Assembly (NCBI GenBank): GCA_008921705.1
Contig: VFFE01007869.1
Location: forward strand, 1,794,383-1,858,382
Reading direction: 5' to 3'
Origin: Burhinus oedicnemus
Lineage: Eukaryota > Chordata > Aves > Charadriiformes > Burhinidae
Length of the DNA: 64,000 bases
In this document: positions 49,401 through 63,230 of the stretch, in pieces
Layout: every line of letters starts with the position of its first letter
Numbering within the stretch: position 1 is the stretch's first letter
Position numbers and translations under genes: made by a program
The notes under the pieces: model-generated
The model's database searches: none
The model's input: only the letters and a program-made list of their open reading frames with translations
What the model was told of the DNA's origin: nothing

Positions 49401-52400
49401 TGACTTGCAATAACCGAATACCATTCGTGGGATAGCTCTGGGAATCTTCACTGTGAACACAAGAAGTCCTGCAGTTTTCTCATTTAATTAAATTTAAATC
49501 TATGGGGACTGACAGTGCGTGTCTTGGGCTTATGCTTTTTTTGACTTGTTCTTTGCAGCTTAATGTCATTGCAAAGTAGTTTTTAATCAACAGACAGCCT
49601 TAACTGGAAATGAAGCTGACACCTCGTTACCTTTATAGAAGGACTTTCATTAATTGCAACACTAAGTACAGGAAAAATATCTAAAAGGACATGTAGTAAT
49701 AAAACACTGGACGGTAGCACCGAGTTCGAAAGCACTTTATCATTTTCCCCCATGGGTCACTTGCAGTTGTGGTTGCCTGGAATTTTTTAGTGGAAGGGCT
49801 CGCTGTCGTCTAGTTGCAAACCAAATCATTGAGGGGTATTTTCTAAGCCAGGCTGAAACTTGAAGGTCAAGTGGGGAGGAGCAGCTAGTTTCTAAAATAC
49901 CTCAGATGTTCTTGAGTTGAAGGGGAAACTGTTTTCAGTGCTGTTTTATGAAGAAACACCACTTCTATGCATTGGAATGAGTTGTGAATACAGATATGGG
50001 TACAGGTATAACTATATAGATAAAAAGATACCTGCACTGCATAATTCGGTGGTACTTAGAGCCAATTTCAGCTGAGCTCTGCTCCTGACCAGAAGCCATG
50101 TGGCACTACGATGCAGGGAACCAAATTAGTCACCTTGCATTAATGCAACATTAGTCAGGAATGCTGCTAATTCTGAGGCCTTTTAAGTTAGTATTTCCAG
50201 GCATGGGAAGCTAACAGGGGATGGTTTAATGTAATACTGTTCTTTTTAAGGTAGGGAAACCCTCAGAAAAATATCTCCCAGATCCAAATTTTGCTCCGTA
50301 ACAAGTTTCTAAAATCCCAGTGTGCGCACAGACGCTCGTCACAAATCTAGACAAGACACTAGCGCATCTAACAGTTCATTCCCACTCTCCATGCCGTCCC
50401 CTCTCTCACCTCCTGTTTACTAATTACACTGCTCATGATCAAAATGAGCACTCCACTGCAGCGCTTGATCAGGATTTTTCCTGCAATAGTAATTTCTTGT
50501 TGGCAGGCCCCCTGGGGTAAGAAGCACAAAACAAAACAAGGGGCTCTCCCTGGTCCTCCCACTCACCTGAGAAGCGTGGGAAATTCCTGGTGGGAGCCAA
50601 AGGCAGGTATAGGAATAGCGAACCTGGGAGGCATCAAGAATAAAGATGGTGAACAGGAACAAAAAGCAGCAAAAGCTGGGAAGAGCGGGAGTAAATGGAG
50701 AGGAGAAGTGGAAAATAGCAGCTGTTGAAAGGAGGGAGGGGTGGTGGAGGTAGGGACAGAAAGAACAGAGGGAGAAGGGAGGTGGCAACCCTGCTTTGCG
50801 GAGGTATAATTATCAAAACTTCAAAGACACTTCAAAAAAAAACCAAAAAACCATAGGAAAAGTATCTGTAGAGGTACAAGGTGAAACAAGCTTTCGCAAA
50901 ATTCAGAAAGGGATATAATTAGAGGCAACTGGAGTAGAGAAGTAAAAGATATTTAGCCACTGCAACATGCATCTCGACAAAAAAACCCTACAACTGGGCA
51001 ACTCATTGCTGAGTTTTAGCACTCTTATTTGTTTAGCAAATAGCTGTGATCTGTCTGCCACTTCACGTCACCCTTCACAGCAGGTTCACAGACAAGATAA
51101 CAGCTTTCCACTTCGGTTTTCTAATGTCAAATTGTCAGCAAAGCACACATCCTTCCCCCTCTCCAGCCTCCTGTCAAGTCATACAATACTTTGTTCTTTC
51201 CCCCCCCCCACTCCTACAAGGTATAGGCTGGTAGCTGAGCATTAAACGGGGAAGCGGGGATCTGGTTATGAACAAGATAAAGGGATGGATGGAAGTTTTT
51301 TTTTCCATATCCCAAGTGCTTTTTTAAATTGCAAAGGAGAGCTTGGACTCCCTCTCTCCTCATCCGTGTTCTGCACGGAGCCTTATCCAGCAGAGACCCT
51401 GCAACTGCTCACCAGGTTATAGCGCTTACAGGCTGAGAGACAGAAACATCCAATTTACAGTTCCTCCTACGTCCAGCCACCCCAAGCTGGCTGTGTTTGG
51501 GCAGCTCTGCACGTACCACTAAGGAGACATGCAAGTGCCCCGGGTTAGGAAACTATTCTGTGTGTCTGTGTGTGAAAGAGCATGTATTTTATGCTGACAA
51601 AAAAACCCCTGTCAAAGATGTTCCTCTTTTGCCGGAGGGACAAACTTAAATTTGTGTTGTGGATGCTCAAACAGGCGTGCTGCAAGTCAACAGAGCTCTT
51701 TTTTGGACAAAGGATGGGCCATGACACCTCAAGGGCAGCACCTAGTATTAGCTCACATAATGACATTCCCCCCACCCCAATCTACTTAGGAGTAACAACC
51801 TCATGTTGAAGAATATGCAAGAAATAATGGCAATTTATATGCTAAAAAGCAAGTATTAGATCCACTATTTAATCGCTATTCGTTACAGAGTAGTGAGAAT
51901 CGTATCCATTGAAGGTGGCAGGGTATGGTGGAAAAAAATAGTAAGTTATATTGTAATGAAAGGTAATATCAAAGAGCAAAAAAACCACATGAGGCAATTT
52001 GAAATCCCATGAGTAACCTTACAAGCTAAGGAATACTTGAACTAAGTGCTGTTGTGTGCAATGTTGCTGTTCTTCCAATACAGATTTTCTAGTTTTGGCA
52101 TAATATATAAATCAACGTCACAACAGAAAGATAAAATGATGCACACTTAAGTAAAACATAAAATTACCTCTTTGTGGGCCAGCTGCTTCTTAGATATTAT
52201 TTAGAAAGCATCAGATAAAATGGCACAGGAATTTTACAGCTGCCTACCGACATACGAACGAAGGAGACAAACTTCACAGAGAGTCGTCACCTCTCTGCAC
52301 ACCCAGTTGATTAACAGCTAGGCATGGTCTGAGCATCACCTGTGTGCCTTCTGCTATCATGGAAATGTGGAATTCTTCTTCCTGTGGACTGAGGAGGCCA

Positions 52401-55400
52401 AATCTACTTCAGGATTTAATTCCTGTTCCGCCGAGAGATCAGAAAATACTTTGCCTCCAGCTGAAGCCCAGAGAAAGGGACAATTCTGATTTTGCCATGG
52501 TTTCGTGGACCACTTCACAATCTAGGCATAATTCAGAACTTGGAAACTAGCTTTTCCTAGTGCAAGAATGAGCTTTAATATATCGACTGAATTGCTGGGA
52601 ATTCCTGTTGTGTTAGGGACAAATAGATAAGGATCATCATTTTATGAACAGAAATTCCCACATTTGTTACATTCACTTAATCTCTCATGGAATCTACATC
52701 TGAATAAAAATTTTTTAAGTATAAAACTTATTTTTTTCTTCGCAACAAGCTTTGTGAAAAATGCCTGTCTTGTGGTAAATCTGGGATGATACTGCATTGC
52801 CTAGCTAGGTTTTTTCTGCAAATGAAGTCTTGCTTCTCTGCATTCCGTCCATCTTATCCACCAAAAGCAGCCAAGATTAGATAGCAGCACATATTTGATA
52901 CCTGGTTATCACAAAGAGATGAGGACATCTAGCCAGTGAAATTCCCAACAAAGATAAAAGGTCAAACTAACAGTATCTTCCACCTTGTTATTATCATCTT
53001 CTAGATGAGTGGAGTATGCAAACAGTTTGTTCTGTGTGAACGTGTTTTTCTACAATGCATCCAATATCAAGGAGAAATCATTCTAATAATGTAGAAAAAC
53101 CCACAAAACCAAAACCTGCTGCAGGACACCACTTATGTATTATTTTGGACCAAACTTTCTTAACACAAAGAAGGCATAAGGTACCGATGTTTGCAGTTCT
53201 ACTCTGACTCTTTTGGGAAAGATCAGTGTACTGATGGTGCTGCCCATAATTTACATATTTTTGGTAGCCTTAGAAATGAATGGACTCTGTAAGGAGTTTT
53301 AGGGCTTATGAAAATGTAGTTTTGTCAGCCTTCTTTGGAGGCTTAGGAATGTTATTTTACAAAGAACATCATAAGGTATTTAAATATAGAGGAAAAAAAA
53401 TCACTTGATGAGACCTATTTCTTTCTTTAATTTAAGAAACAGATTTTTTTTTTTTTCCCCAAAGGTGGTATATTTAGAGCCTGATTTGTAGGTATCTCAC
53501 CTGCTCACCCTTTCTCTCCTGTATGCATTTATCTTTTGCGAGGATGATAAAAGCTGCACCTCCCACAGCAACCTCACCTTCAGACCCAGCCTTGATGTTC
53601 AATGCATTGTAGGTCTAGTTCAGAAAACGTGTTCTTCCTCGGTCTGTTCTAGAAGAGAGTCCAAGAGACAGTCCAATTATTAACGGTATATCATGACTGT
53701 ATACTTACTCCTGAAGCCTTTCAATTTTGTTGGAAATAATTTTTTGAACAGTATTAATATCAGGGACAACCAAGTTTTCTATGCAGAGCAAGATATAATT
53801 TAAAAAATGTAGATTAAAAAAACCATCAGATCCTGCTTAGAAAACAGCAGATTGCATTTAGCATCAACTGCCTTCTCATTTCCATCTTATAGGCTAGTTA
53901 GGAAAACAGCAAAAGTTGGAGCTGATAAAAACAGAGGTCAATATCCAGGAAGAGTGGCTGGAGACGGCTTGGAAAATAAGCAAAATGACACATAATACTA
54001 TGGATAATATACATACCTAATTCCACCCACTGGGCTCAAATTGCAGTTGACTTCTAAGGACTCAAGTGCAGTTGCTTAAAATCCAGATAGCAATCTGAAC
54101 ATTTTGCTGTAAATTTAACATTTACTTTAAAACTAGGTACTTGTCTGGAGATATAGAAACTATATTTGCTACCTCAAAAAATATAATGAGTTTCCACTGC
54201 AACCAGATTTTGCTGTGTCTTCTGAACTGAACAGGATGATAGACATGTTTGTCAGTTTTTTTCTAAGACAAGAAAACAGCAATAAAGAAAACTGCCATTT
54301 TTCCTATTATAGCAAATCCAAGGTTTCATAACATCAGCTTGAAATAAGAAAAAAAGAAATCTAGTACCCAATCACTACAACCAAATAAGAGCATGCTATA
54401 TTACTTTCAAAATTATTCTCTTTATAAACCGTTACCAATTAAACCTCAATCTATTTGTTAGTTTCAGAAACAAGACAAAATTGTTTGACATTGCTTATTT
54501 GTGCATGTACACATTTCAACTCTCAAATGTTAATTTGTAATTATTGTGAGTTTTATAGCAATTTGGAGGTAAGATGCAGAGGCGGCTTTGTACATCTTTG
54601 TAAATACCTTTTTTTCGGACGCAGCATCTGTTGCTGTAGCTAAGCTCTAAATACATACATATTTCAGGTAATGTTTTGTCATCCATAGCAAGACTTAATT
54701 TGTTTTCGTGTTTCAGATTTCTCATGTTATTTGAAATATCAGATGGTTGCATTGCTAATCTTGCAGTTAACAACCGGCCTTCCTACCCTTTATGAATACA
54801 AAAGCTATATTGCTATTCTTGCAAATAACCTCCCGCTAATCTCATCCAAACTTCTCAAAGATATTGCTGTAGAAGTTGCGCTGCTCATTTTGCTCTCGCG
54901 CACTGCATATCTTAAAATAAATAAATAAGTAATAGGATCTTACAATCTGATCATTAACACTTAATAGCCTTAAAATGTTTTTTTCCTTCCTGCAGAGAAT
55001 GTAAGAGCCTCTTCTATAATGAACAACAAAGGAAGTGTAATGAAGGTACAAGCAAGGAAGGAGTTTCCAGAGACAGGTGGTATCTACATCAGAGATCTAC
55101 TTGATTCGATATCTAATTGCTAATTCAATGTCTAATGGCTCAGTATCACATTATGTACTTGTCTGCGAAATACAGCAGTCGGTTCAAATGGCTTTCGCAC
55201 GGGCTTCTTAATGGCGCGGTTCCCTTCCTAGCCATCTCACTAAGTGTAATTATTCCAGATGCCATCTGGAATATCGAACAGATATGAGCAGCCTCCCAGC
55301 ACCTGCAAAGTGTTCAGCTGCTTTCCGAGCGGTCCCGGGACCTTTTGCCCCACACCGACGCTGCTCCTGCCGGCTGGCTGTGAGGCCACCGCACCACCTA

Positions 55401-57324
55401 GCCACCACACCAAATATATCAACCTGTTATTACCTGTCCAAGACCGTACGAGGCAAGGCCACCCTTGAGTCCCTTCTTCGCAGGGTCTGGAGAGCGCATC
55501 ACCTCTGCGACACGGTGCGTGACCCACTGCTGCTCTCAAATGCAAGTTTAATAAGTACTATTTTCTCTCCATTATTGTGGGTGGAACATTATGTCCTCAT
55601 AAAAAATTGCAGTGTAAGATCCAGGTTCACACTGGTCAACCAATTTATATTATAAATTAGTTATGCTAAAACATTTTAAAACTTCAGGACAGCCCAGATA
55701 GTTTTGGTTCTTTTTCAAGGAGAATTATGCAACCTCCTACAAGCGGGAAACATTTTCAAGGTCTGCGTTACACCTTCCAAACATTAGAAAGCATTTAAAA
55801 GGAGCACAAAGTATAAGCATTGCAGGTAAAGCAAGGCAAAAAAAATGTTCACAATTTGCTGAGCATCAGTATGTTTAGATATACCTCATAGTCTCTGTGT
55901 AGCAATTTATGCTACAACAGCCGCAGCATAGAAACTGCTTTTGTATCCAATTTAAAAACATGAATGTTCCATCCTTACCCTAGAGCTTCAAGACAATTTA
56001 CAGAAGTAGGGCAGTATGAAGTATTGCTACAATAAACTGTTGGTTTACTTCCCTTTTATAGCAAAAATTAGGGGAACACTGCCACTGTTGTCAAGTGTTA
56101 AAATATGTTTGCAATAAAATAAAAGCCATTGGGTTTCTTTAATTTCAACGGTTTTCTTCATTATTCAAAGGCCTCTTTAAATCTTTCATAGATTCAGATG
56201 TGATTTTTTAAAAGAAACATATAATCCTTCAGCAGTTAACCTCGGTTTCTGGCTACCACAAAAGCGGGCATTGATCCTTCTGAATTTTTCCCGTGGAAGG
56301 AGAAGGCATTTTCATCTTTCAAAAATTTGCTTATTGGTTCCATTATGTTGGCAGAAGTTTGAATAGATTAGAGAATGTTTTTCTGGTAATATTCTTCTAG
56401 AATCAAGGAAGAAACACCTTATAATTAGTCACTGTGAATTCATTTGAAATCCATCCTAGTGGCTGGAGATTTACCTTTACTGTTGGCTTAGACATGAATG
56501 ACACTTTGTGGTTCATGGAAAGCTCCCACCTCTTTCATCACATAAAACTTCCTTTGTAATGAGTGAGGATCCAGGATATGGCGAGTTAATATAGCCAAGA
56601 ACAATTACTTTCATGACTGTTTTCAGTGAATGAAAGGAATTAACTAAATGTTAAATAATACGTAAATACATTGGGCTGCCATCTTTCCCTTACCTCCCCT
56701 CTATGAAGGAAACACAGAGTAGGTCTAAAATGTCCAGGCTAGGCTTTTTTAATTAACAACAAGCAGGTCTTCACTGCATGATTAGTCCCTCTGAAAGCAA
56801 CAGAAATATCAGAAGACTAATGCACAGGCATGAGATTGTCAAAATTCAAACCCTTAGACCCTTTGGGGAACACCACCCTGGATTTAAGAAGCCTGCTTTT
56901 GCTGGCTTGGGCACACCATGGACACCAGATGATGGCTGTAGGTGGAAAGAAGTTTCCTTCATTGGTATAAAAATCAGTGAATGCAATTACAAATTCATCT
57001 GCTGCTTTGTATATGATGATAAGGAACGGACTGAAGATATTTTCAAGCTGTGTAAACTAAAATCATGGAGGGACTTAAGAGTTTGAGGGTAGATTTAGTT
57101 AGGACAACCCTGGAACTCCTCCAGCTTACACCGGAGCCACCCTGCAAAGAACCAAGGGGAGAGATGTTCTCTCCATGGTCTGCAAACCCTGAGCCAAATG
57201 GTCCTTAGACAAATAGGAAATTCAAGTCTACCTGTTGGCGAGCACAATTGTAATGTGCTCCACCACGGAACAGCTGTTGACGTCCTTGTGTGAAGCACTT
57301 GAAGGAACGAGTTTGAAACAGAAA
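46429..57324. other. Unassigned non-coding DNA (10.9 kb)
   Basis: No gene, RNA gene or clear transposon recognised. A 128-codon minus frame (46529-46915) lies next to the LTR but shows no retroviral or other domain I know. Strand-asymmetric purine-rich DNA occurs at about 50590-50790. A 9-base C run occurs at about 51201-51209 and a 15-base T run at about 53443-53457. GC-richer patches lie at 48990-49110 and 55300-55520. The 54000-54080 stretch has weak likeness to the old amniote repeat. The 102-codon plus frame at 56778-57086 matches nothing I recognise. Confidence 0.5.
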
Positions 57325-57344
57325 GGGCAGGGGGGGTGGGGGGG
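57325..57344 (+). other. G-run with G-quadruplex potential
   Basis: GGGCAGGGGGGGTGGGGGGG provides at least four runs of three or more Gs separated by very short loops, meeting the usual sequence rule for a three-tetrad quadruplex. It lies immediately before the ancient LINE remnant. Confidence 0.6.
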
Positions 57345-58430
57345 ATTAGTATAGGTATTGACAGATATTTGGATTTTAGTGAAGTATTTGACACTGTCTC
57401 ATGAAATCTTAATTGAAAAATTAATTCAAGTCGGCTTGGCTAGAGACAATTGTGTGTGGATTGAATATCGGCTAAAAGACAAATGAAAAAATTTACAATA
57501 AATAGCTGTGTAACAAGATGGTTGGAAATGTCCAGTGGGGTAACCCATACCGATTGTGAGTTTGAGATTACTTTCTATCTTCATTAATGACTTAGAAAAA
57601 AAGACATAAATAAGATCTGAATGAAGTGCACAGATTATGCTCATTCTAGAAGATCCGAAATATCACTAAGGAGAATGAAATAAAAAGAGACTGATAAGAA
57701 ACATGCATGAAGCATGGCCAAAACAGATTCATCAAGGGAGTAAAAATATTTTACTGCAAAAAAACCCAACATAAAACATGTAGCCAACTGGAAGATGAAC
57801 CATTAGGATAAGCACTGTAGGAAATAGGACAGTAGTAATGGATAAGAGAGCTGGAGAATGCTACAAGAATTATAAAAAATAAAATGCAAGTTTAGAGACC
57901 AGTGCCCTCTGCACCCAATGGAAGTTCAGCAATGGACTTCAAAGGATTTCGGACATGGACGGCAGTCACAAAGCAAGGATTTTCTGCAACCTTGTCACGG
58001 CTATTGCCTGCAACTGTGACAAATGCTCTCCCAGAAAGATGTTAAGTTGGAAGGAAATCAGAGAAGAGACAGAATAAAAAATTAGGGGGTTTTGTGAGAA
58101 ATGAAGTGGGAAGAAAAATTAAGGGAATTAAGTGGTTATAATGTTGCCAAATAAAGAATAAGCAGGAACACAATAACAGCTTTCAAGTGTCTGAGGACAT
58201 AAGCTTATAGAAAGGGTAATAATTATTCGCTTCATTACATAGAAGTACAATTTTAACAGGTAAGGGGAATACATCATAAGGGATGAAAGACATTTGATGT
58301 AAATATCAGGAAATGCAGCATATTAAACTGTTGAATAATAGAAGAGATGGAGCTCGTACGGTTTGGGACTTTTAAAAATCAGATTGAATGCTAGCTATTG
58401 AAATGCTGAGAGTAATCTTTTCTAGTCCCC
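57345..58430 (+). mobile_element. Ancient CR1/L3-like LINE, 3' half, heavily mutated
   Basis: Reverse-transcriptase motifs remain readable. YLDFSEVFDTV is encoded at 57366-57398. After a frameshift come SHEILIEKLIQVGLA (57397-57441) and CVWIEYRLKD. Then in the same frame, after several stops, SIFINDLEKKT is encoded at 57574-57606. These match the YLDFSKAFDTV and FINDL blocks of CR1-clade non-LTR reverse transcriptases in order and at about the expected spacing. Downstream, phrases near 58175-58430 (TTTCAAGTGTCTGAGGACAT, GACTTTTAAAAATCAGATTG) resemble the 3' end of old CR1/L3 elements. The copy is far more diverged than the two avian CR1 tails and is certainly inactive. The 3' limit is approximate. 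Confidence 0.82.
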
Positions 58431-61400
58431 ATGCCGCTATGAAATATATCTATCTTAAAAAGACTACCATCTTCTTTCCAGCCTCTTGCTGTGCAAGTTC
58501 CGTAAGTTTTAAAGCCTACATCAGCAGACGCAGAAATAGCATAGGGTAAGTTGTTCTTAAAACTGAATAAACACTTTTTGTATCTTTTGATCATGTAAGC
58601 TTCTCTCTGCTTTCACCCCTCTCTGATTAAGATTACAGTCTTTTCTGAAATCTAGTATTCACGTCAGTATCTTTAAACTGTTTTACTCTACTTAGAGGCA
58701 AACAAGGCTTTACTGTGATGGAAATGGGAATATTTGTAACAGTAACTCAAATGTTTGTTAACAGAGGAATTTTTTACCGTGATTTGTCTAAGGTTACTCT
58801 GTCTTCCGCTAGAAATTCTGTCTATAGGTGATGTAAGATTTGTTTTCAGAGGTTTTTCTTCTCTTCTTCTTCTTTTCTTAAAGCTTTAGTTTCTAAAATT
58901 ATCGATAGCACTAAAGACCATTAATAAATTTGTTTATTTGCATGTGCCCACTCATTCACCTAGCAAAGAGTTCAACTCAAAAATATTAAGTAAACAGAAA
59001 ATATAAAAGCTGACATTTACTCCATAACAGTTCATGATAGGGGATGTAGCTATTTCTATTCAGCAGTTCCTGCCTTTTTCCACCCTCTTTATTTTAGTTC
59101 CCAGCTCTGTACCAAATGTAGCAGGCAAAGACCAATTTCAGATGACAAATAAGGAAGGTTTTTTTCTCTCAGTGTGAAAGAGGCAATTTAAAATACAGAT
59201 AAATATTTGTAAACTCAGGAAGCACCGATTCATTCATTCATTTTGATTTCAGCATGACTATTAGCACCAGTGGAGGATCTATACCCTGTCAGATCTCAGT
59301 ACGTGTTAAAGTAGAGGACTTCACTCGCACTGGTACCATTTTTCATGATCAGCAGCAGACTTAGGCAACTTGAAACCACTATTTTTAGGCTTTACACACT
59401 ACTACAATCTATGGTAAAGCACACTGAAAAATAGTTTCTGGCTGTTTCTGACAGGAGTCTGTCTTGTTTTGATAATAACGTAAAATGAATCGTTAAAGAA
59501 GTACTGGGGAAGGCTTGCTGTGCCTAAGTGTAAATCACATATTTTAATACAGACAAACATGTTTTGTACATCTGCAGTGTTATATATCTACGCTTAGAAA
59601 ATCAACATATGCTGCACTGCAGAAATAAGGATTGTAGATAACAAGCTGAATATAAAGTATTAGCATAATGCTGCAAGAAAGAGCGAGGACACAACACCTG
59701 CAGGCACAAGCAGAACAAGAGGACGACAAAGCAGGGAAGCGGTGGCATGCGTCCATGCAGCATTGGCAAGACAATTATTGGATCGATCTGTTTAATCCTG
59801 CAGTCTAATTTCCAAACTGATAAAGAAAATCGGAAGTGTTCAGAAAAAGGATGGTAGGATGTCTGGAAAACCTATTTGATATGGAGAAAGTTAAGAAACT
59901 GAATGTATTTTCTTGATCCAAGTATAGTTTCGGAGATGACTTTCTTGACTTGAAGTCAAGGAAGCACTGATGTGAAAAATCATCTAATAGTAAGTTATTA
60001 AAACCAATAAATCTTCTGATCCTTACACAAACTACGATAGCATCAATGAAGTCTTGCTATTATGCAAGTCAGATTAAGTCAGTAGTGGGGTGTTTCCGTG
60101 CTTTTAGTTTATCCTCGGGTAAATTCAGTCAGCGACTGCTCTGATTTGCACTTGTCTGAAAAGGCATTCAGAACCAGTCCCAATTCAGACTCAAATAAAA
60201 TTCAGGCTTGGATATGTGCACAGAGTATAAATACCCGAAATTAAACAGATTAAGGCTGGTTAAAATGAAGAATTAACTCAAGAAGAAAGGGAAAAATACA
60301 TAAACCGTAGACAATAAAATGTTCTGACTTCTTTCAACACTGAAATTCTGTATTTCTGTACGCTTGTATTATGCACTTAAAAGCCTGAATATGTTTTGTT
60401 CCTTGCCAGGTTTGTTCTTCTACTTGGAAAACATTTATTCTATTTCTTGTTTACATTGAATTTAGAATTAATATGGTTGTTTTGACTGAGCAAAAACAAC
60501 CTTGACTTGTTATAGGCATCGTTTTATCATGCCAAAATATCTTGTGTAAAAACATAACACGAACACAGTTCTCAGAATTAAGCTAGTTAATAATTACTAT
60601 ATAAACAGGTCAAGGATCAAAAGTGCCAGTAAAGTCTTGTGAAGTGTGCGTAGATTATATTTCCAAATTACAATACTGTAAACTAGAGCTATCTTAATAT
60701 ATATGCAATGAGTCTAATATCCATAGGTGAAATATCCTGGTATCAGTGAATGTTTTTCACAGAGTAATAATCAGAATAAGTAACCCCAGCAGTCTGCTTC
60801 TATAAAATAATACACTATTGGTATAAGTGAAGTATTTCTTAGGTGCAATTATATTTATTTGCAAATTACATAAACCAAGCCATGTTTTCTTCTATACCGT
60901 AGAAATAAAGAGAAACTCCAACTCAGAAACTCCAGTCTGGTTTCCTCATGTGTTTCTCATCCCAAAAACCATTTCCTTGGTCCAGCTTTCCTCCGAGAGC
61001 GAGCTCACTCTCTGCTCGGCAGTCACACCCCTACTGCATCATGAGCTTCACCAAGGACTCTGCTCGTGGGAGACTCCTTTGGCGCCCCTCAGCTCTTTTC
61101 ACTGAAAGCCAAAAACGCATCTGTATTTTTACACCTTAAATATACATACCTTTAAATAATAAAATCCAAGTTGGATGTGCTGATATTGAACAGGATCATT
61201 CTTGAGATGAAAATATCACGGGCGGGCACGGTCAGGGTCTGAGCAGAGAAACGCTATGTTTAGGATACAGCTCTGCTCGCTATAGCGAGGCACCACCTCC
61301 CAACGAGGAGACAGACCTGTCTGCTTCAGCTAGGCTGCACGAAGGGTCCCAGAACAGCAGGTATCAACGAAGACCTGCCAGCACAGATCTACAACCAGAA

Positions 61401-62925
61401 AACCCACCAGAAGACCCACCTAGGTCCCAGCAGCCATCTCCTTCTAAAGGATCATAGTCTGTGGCACCCACACCACCTGTTACCACTACAATTTCTGGTG
61501 TTACTGGTTAATCATCAGCATTAGCCTAATTAGCTAAACACGGCGCTGGTGTGGCTGTGCCTGCATCTGCTGCCAACACCCATTTCTAATTTGCCGCTGA
61601 ATGAAGCAGGGCTCCGGTCTCTCTCTGCAGTTTAGGACACGGTCATGTTTGAACTTATGAAGAAGTTTATGTGTCACTTATTGGATTCATGAGCATAGTA
61701 GTGACCTGCTCTTTAACCTGGGAGTGATCGTGTCAGCAGCTGGAGTAAGTCAAATGTTATCTCCAGCTTAACTTCCTTGTGTTGTTTGTGCCAAAACTCA
61801 GGACGTAAAAGGCTCAGACGTAAGACTTTATAATGCAGATGGCAAATACGTTCAGGACTGCAGATACAATCTAGTGACACCGCGAGAGTGACAACGTTGC
61901 AGACTTGCTGAGAACCGAACAGCGGCATCTCTTCAACTTGATTTGTTTCCCAGACGTTTTCTTTCTTGAATAAAATTTGGGGGTTTTTATTCAATTAAAA
62001 TACAGAAAATACTATTTTTTTAAAAACAAACCCCACAATCAACTGTTTTCTTCTTCATGAGAAAACTGGAGGTGGAAAGCAGTTCAGTGCCACAGCAGCT
62101 GGCTGACCAGAAGGCAGAGCCCTTTCTCAGTCCCCAGCACGGAATTGACACCCCACACTTATACAGCCACGTAATACCAGAGATGAAAATTGAATAAATG
62201 AGTTGGATGGCTATCCCAATGTTACATTAGATTTTAACGCTTCCTTATTTCTAATAAAAGCAATGTGGAATCTAGCACGTTCCACTCCAATGACAAATCG
62301 GCCCTGTGAATAAAATTGCAAAAAGTTAAAGAAAAAAAATTAAATTTACACGTACCTGTTTTGGATCTCGGAAAGAATTTTGAAACAAACGAAAAACTCC
62401 AGTCTTATCAGCAACTATAAAAATGAGCTATAATAGGCAAAGGTCTCAGCAAAGTGGGAAATGCACAGATGTGTAAACAAAGCTGAGCAGAAATGTGTGC
62501 GTTCCCTTCCCTTGTTTGCCGAAGTGTCATTACTTCAGTACATTATTTACATATAAAAAGTAGCATATCTTTTGAGTCATGTGATTTTCCGGGCTCCTTA
62601 ATCTGATGCTTATCTGACAGCAGGTAAACCAGCAATTGCAGATATAAGTAGTTTGGCTGCTTGGTCGTCGGTTCTTGGCCTGAGAAAGCTCTTTTATTCA
62701 AAGAAAGAAGCAGCAAGACGGAAAATCAGCTTTTGAGGTTGGTCTTTTCTGCTTCCTTTTCAGGCAAAAGAGTGTTAAAAGCGGGAGAGGTGGAAGTGTT
62801 GATTTGATCGGACAGGGAGGTTAGAGTAAATAAACAAATACGTGCCGTTTCGCCCTCCCTCATTTCTGTCGTAATTTGTTACCAGCCTCACGGGTCTAAC
62901 ATTTTAATGGGCAAACGATGAGAGC
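58431..62925. other. Unassigned non-coding DNA
   Basis: No gene supported. A pyrimidine tract of CTT/TTC repeats occurs at about 58853-58880. At 59268-59286, TTAGCACCAGTGGAGGATCT weakly resembles the old amniote repeat. A 17-bp near-palindrome (CTTGACTT-G-AAGTCAAG) lies at 59944-59960. The part from 61220 to 61620 is GC-richer with no recognised exon. Confidence 0.5.
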
Positions 62926-63230
62926 AGCACCAGCCGGATCCGTCAGCTCCGCGGCGGGGGGCTCCGGGTCCTTTGGCGTCCTCTAGTCCTGAACTCTGGA
63001 CTATCCCTCCCTTTGGTGGCTGCCGGTCCTACAGAGATTGCGGCTGGCACCGGACCCGGAGAGCTGCAGGCTGTCCACCGCTGCAGTCAGCCGTGCGCAT
63101 CCCAAAGTGCCCTTCTGGGAAAATGAACTGAATCTCACCCAAAGCCTGGAAGGGACTGCTAGACCTATCTTTCCCTGTGCTTTGGGCTGCGCGCAGAGGA
63201 CGCGCAAACGATGTCGAGCTGGAAACTGGG
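62926..63230. other. CpG-rich block, possible CpG-island edge
   Basis: GC content and CpG frequency rise clearly (CAGCCGGATCCGTCAG, CTCCGCGGCGGGGGGCTCC, CTGCGCGCAGAGGACGCGC). Frames are open on both strands (63001-63319) but overlap and carry no recognisable domain. With other CpGs at about 63480-63600 and 63890-63950, this may mark approach to a promoter beyond the right end. No start site can be defined here. Confidence 0.4.

Noticed and set aside
56778..57086. 102-codon plus frame as the upstream part of the ancient LINE ORF
   Set aside because: It shows none of the RT or endonuclease motifs expected just upstream, and the stretch between it and the YLDF block is not LINE-like.
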